Origin: CBDCZI01 sp965224495
GTDB lineage: Bacteria; Bacteroidota; Bacteroidia; Cytophagales; JAAEPT01
Assembly (NCBI GenBank): GCA_965224495.1
Contig: CBDCZI010000014.1
Span: 1-64,000, forward strand
Direction of reading: 5' to 3'
Length of the DNA stretch: 64,000 nt
In this document: one piece after another, positions 61,065 through 64,000 of the stretch
Layout: each line of letters starts with the position of its first letter
Numbering within the stretch: the stretch's first letter is position 1
Translations under genes and position numbers: made by a program
Notes under the pieces: model-generated
Told to the model about the DNA's origin: nothing
The model's database searches: none
The model's input: the letters and a program-made list of their open reading frames with translations, nothing else

Positions 61065-62640
61065 TTATTCTTGTTCATTTTCACTCTGTATGTACGTTTT
61101 TCCTTTGTAATTTTCTGAAACAATGATAAACAAAAAACCTACTACCGCCATCATTAGGGCAAAGAAATAGAAGTAATCCGCACCCTTGAGTTTAAAAATA
61201 CTGTACTCACTTTTTTCGTTTGCTTCGTAACTACCAAAACTAGCAACATCTTTTCTGTCAATATCCCAAAGTGTAAAACACTGTTTTTCGGCATTCATAT
61301 GTCCTACTAAAAATGTTCCCGTTAATGGTACGGTGTCTTTCTTATACAGAAGATGAAGTCCGTTGGAACTGTTGATATTAAATTTTTCTCCCAAGACATA
61401 ATCATTCACCTCATTGACATAAACTAAGGTTTTGTTATCGGTTGCCTCCAACTTTTCTATGGCAACATCTTCAACCATAAAACGTGTTACAAGTACCGTA
61501 ACCCCATTCCCTAAAGACACCGAAAACAAAAATAGACTCATAATAAACGATTTCATTTCGTTGGGTGCTTGAGAATAAGAAAACTCTAATGCTGTAATGG
61601 AAACCAATACTTCTGCTACCGTGATAATCAAGTACGCCCAAACTTGGTAAGAGATACCGACAGTATTTCCTTGCGTGATTTCCGCCTCTGCAAAACCAAT
61701 TACGACAAACGAAAAAGCCGATATAATCAACCCTAAAGCTATTTTTCGCAAGGGTGTCATTTTCATCACCTTATTGAGCACAGGGTAAATAAGTAGTGTA
61801 AACAACGGTACTAAAACCAACACCAACACAGGATTTACTGATTGTAACTGACTTGGTAAAAGCGTGAAATCCCACCCCATAAACGAGATAGATTTATCCA
61901 TAAAGGAGCTTTTGGCTTGTGTTACCCATGTTGAGCCTGTTTGGTCAAACAACGCCCAAAAAAACGCTATAAACACATAAACAACAGACAAACGACCAAT
62001 AGATGCCAATCCTTCTTTACTAAAAAGAATTTTCAAAAACCCTTTACCAAACGGTTTGATATGTACAAATTCTTTTCGTCCCAACCAAAACAAAAAGGTA
62101 GCGATAAGCATCAATCCTCCTGGTATTCCAAAAGCTATACTTGGTCCATAAAACTGTAACAACAAAGGTGTCGCTAGTGTCGATACAAACGAACCAAAAT
62201 TAATGGCTACATAAAAATAATTAAAGACCGTTGATAATAAACTCTTGTTGCTCTCATCAAACTGATCGCCTACATGAGCACTTACACAAGGTTTTATTCC
62301 GCCCGACCCCAAAGCAATCAGTCCTAATCCTAAAGCTAATCCGTCAGGTGTTTCGTACATTGCCAACACCAAATGCCCTATACAATACACAATAGATAGT
62401 GTTAAAATAGTTTTGTATTTCCCAAAAAAACATATCGGCAACCAAAGCACCAAGTAAAGGAAACGCATAAACTGCCGACCCGAAAAGGTGGTACCATTCG
62501 TTGGCTTGGTTTTCGGGCATGCGCAAATACTCCGTCATAAAAATGATGAGTATGGTCTTCATTCCGTAATAACTAAACCGTTCAGCTGTTTCGTTTCCTA
62601 CAATGTAAGGAATCCCCGAAGGCATCTTTATTTTTCCCAT
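61065..62640 (-). pseudogene. POT/PTR-family proton-dependent oligopeptide transporter, one frameshift
   Basis: MFS transporter for di- and tripeptides. The N-terminal part (from ATG 62640) has ETAERFSYYGMKTILIIFMT, the POT ExxERFxYY motif, then LGALVADMFF. Near 62425, at a run of seven A, the frame shifts; the expected continuation GKYKTILTLSIVYCIGHLV is in the frame of 61065-62468, with IALGSGGIKPCVSAHVGDQF (PTR2 signature), FFWALFDQTGSTWVTQA and further helices. Rebuilt length about 525 residues. A homopolymer sequencing error is a likely cause. Confidence 0.85.
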
Positions 62641-62815
62641 TCTTTAAAAATAAGGCTCTTATCGGTAGAAAGGAATTTTGAAAGGTTTTATTTTTAAAAT
62701 AGACTCCGGACAAAAAGGAAAGACACGCCCTCACAACTGTTCTGTTTCTTATTTCTTCTTCGCTGTACTTTTCACGCCAAAGAACTCACTATTAAGACTG
62801 ATTTCTATTATGTGC

Positions 62816-62971
62816 ACGGCTAAGGGATAGAGGCGGCATCCTTTGTGAGGAACGAACAAAGATACAGCCGAAAGCCCGACCCCGCTTTCCCTTTTAACGC
62901 ACCTCTTCATTCTCTGAGGTAATCTTAATTCTGAAATACAGAAAATCAACACGGCACAAAGGGGACGCCCC
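62816..62971 (+). ncRNA. Repeated structured intergenic element, copy 3
   Basis: Core GGCTAAGGGATAGAGGCG, hairpin CTTTGT / ACAAAG with the same loop as copy 1, ACAGCCGAAAGCCCGACCC, and a downstream AAAGGGGACGCCCC that folds back on itself (GGGG-ACG-CCCC). It fills the 360-base gap between the POT and OmpA-family genes. Confidence 0.5.
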
Positions 62972-63000
62972 TAATAAAACAAAAAGAAAGGCTTCCCCTC

Positions 63001-64000
63001 CTACTTACTCGTAATTACAAACTGTACACGACGGTTGGTTTGACGGTTTTCTTCGGTGTCGTTTGAGACTTCGGGTTGTGCCTCTCCATAACCAACAGAG
63101 GTCATTCGAGTAGCGGTAACTCCATTTTTTATCAAATAACGCATCACAGCATCCGAACGATTTTGAGACAATTTTTCGTTGTATTGGTCTGACCCTTTAT
63201 CATCAGTATGACCTGACAACTCAATTTCTATCATCGGGTTTTCATTCATAAAATGCACGACTCTATCTAACTCCGTATAAGACTGCGGACGTAAAACCGA
63301 ACGGTTAAAGTCAAAATAAATGTGATTGATACGTACTTTTGCTCCTATTTCAATTGGTGTCAATTCAATATCCTTAGTGAAATGGTCATCGTTTTGGGGA
63401 ATAGTCACCGTTACTTTCGTTTCCTTGTTTAAGTATCCTTCGTGACTTGCACGCATAATATACGTCCCTGGCTCAGGTAATGTCACCTCGTAATAACCCG
63501 ATTTGTCACACGAAAACTCTGCCGTTTTCCCTGACGGCGACTCATACGTCACCACACTAGGAATTGGTTTGTGTGTTTTTTCGTCCAACACCTCTCCACT
63601 CAATACAATATCTCTATCCTTAGCTATTAACTCGATATCCTTAGTTATTTCGATAAGCATTTTACCCGAATGAATGGTAAATTCTTCGGTATAACTATGG
63701 TAACCTTCACTTTCTACAATGAGTACCCAATGCCCTACATCGTGCAAATGCGTTTCATAAAAACCACTTTTATTTTCCGAATGTGTATCAATATCTTCAT
63801 GCCCTTCCAATCGTAATTTTACATCCGAAACCAAGGCATACCCTGTTTTTTTATCCGTTACCTCTCCCGAAATAGACACTTCAGGACGTAAAGGAATCAA
63901 ATGTACATCAAATTTCAACAACGTGTCTTTATGAGTCTGCGGAATAACCAAAGTATCGACATGACTTTCGTAACCATCTACATCAACAAAATAAAGTAAA
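63001..64000 (-). CDS. OmpA-family outer-membrane protein, C-terminal part
   Basis: The reading frame is open through the right edge of the window, so the N-terminus is missing. The visible 332 codons hold at least two carboxypeptidase-regulatory-like repeats (VSISGEVTDKKTGYALVSDV; DIVLSGEVLDEKTHKPIPSV). The last 120 residues are a peptidoglycan-binding OmpA domain: IYFDFNRSVLRPQSYTELD, then IEIELSGHTDDKGSDQYNEK, LSQNRSDAVMRYLI and NRQTNRRVQFVI. In flavobacteria such proteins anchor the outer membrane and some are linked to T9SS/PorE-like complexes. Confidence 0.88.
   Translation of the reverse strand, partial: LLYFVDVDGYESHVDTLVIPQTHKDTLLKFDVHLIPLRPEVSISGEVTDKKTGYALVSDVKLRLEGHEDIDTHSENKSGFYETHLHDVGHWVLIVESEGYHSYTEEFTIHSGKMLIEITKDIELIAKDRDIVLSGEVLDEKTHKPIPSVVTYESPSGKTAEFSCDKSGYYEVTLPEPGTYIMRASHEGYLNKETKVTVTIPQNDDHFTKDIELTPIEIGAKVRINHIYFDFNRSVLRPQSYTELDRVVHFMNENPMIEIELSGHTDDKGSDQYNEKLSQNRSDAVMRYLIKNGVTATRMTSVGYGEAQPEVSNDTEENRQTNRRVQFVITSK

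Overview
The window is a chimera of two unrelated genomes. Bases 1 to about 8,604 are visibly GC-richer and carry alphaproteobacterial-type genes. From about 8,604 to 64,000 the sequence is AT-rich and typical of Flavobacteriales (Bacteroidetes): type IX secretion (T9SS) proteins with a CHU_C-type C-terminus, PorP/SprF proteins, a DnaE with a fused N-terminal exonuclease domain, DUF4293, and imelysin/DUF4856 lipoproteins next to a TonB receptor. The join lies inside one reading frame, where an unidentified GC-rich N-terminus runs directly into the C-terminal part of flavobacterial methionyl-tRNA synthetase. I read this as an assembly chimera rather than transfer, because the essential metG is cut in half.

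Region 1 (1-8,600): a quaternary/methylated-amine type cluster. It holds an MttB-family methyltransferase, an old-yellow-enzyme-type NADH:flavin oxidoreductase, and a polar amino-acid ABC transporter (binding protein, permease, ATPase). After it come a truncated tyrosine integrase beside tRNA-Leu(CAA), an unknown membrane protein, a YqaA/DedA-type membrane protein and a DsbB-family protein. Almost every gene before 7.3 kb is broken by one or more frameshifts, often at homopolymers, which suggests an error-rich consensus.

Region 2 (8.6-32.3 kb): flavobacterial housekeeping genes. These are the metG C-terminus, a small outer-membrane protein, an NrnA-type DHH phosphoesterase, dnaE, broken LprI-like and NUDIX genes, an aminotransferase, kdsD, hisD and hisG, a SRAP-fold protein lacking its catalytic residues, an M3 peptidase, truA, a DUF4293 protein, a probable iron-uptake operon (DUF4856 lipoprotein, imelysin, TonB receptor, membrane protein) and a sterol-desaturase-family protein. 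A structured intergenic element occurs four times in the window; its variable hairpin keeps its pairing while its sequence changes.

Region 3 (32.5-39.8 kb): an FN3-like secreted protein followed by a 5.5-kb array of displaced polymorphic-toxin tips and immunity genes, one of them Imm74-like. The cassettes are separated by internally deleted REP-associated transposase (RAYT) elements with palindromic ends, and by four different orphan C-terminal tails that look like XRE-type regulators. Two copies of a second palindrome, in inverted orientation, bound the array. This is the most novel part of the window.

Region 4 (39.9-64 kb): a secreted protein, an NFACT protein, a degenerate IscA/HesB protein, a CYTH protein, two PorP/SprF proteins next to a 3,717-residue T9SS-exported protein (beta-helix plus four 801-bp tandem Ig-like repeats), a low-molecular-weight tyrosine phosphatase, proS, a small-multidrug-export-family protein, tRNA-Met, an EamA transporter, a frameshifted POT transporter and a partial OmpA-family protein.
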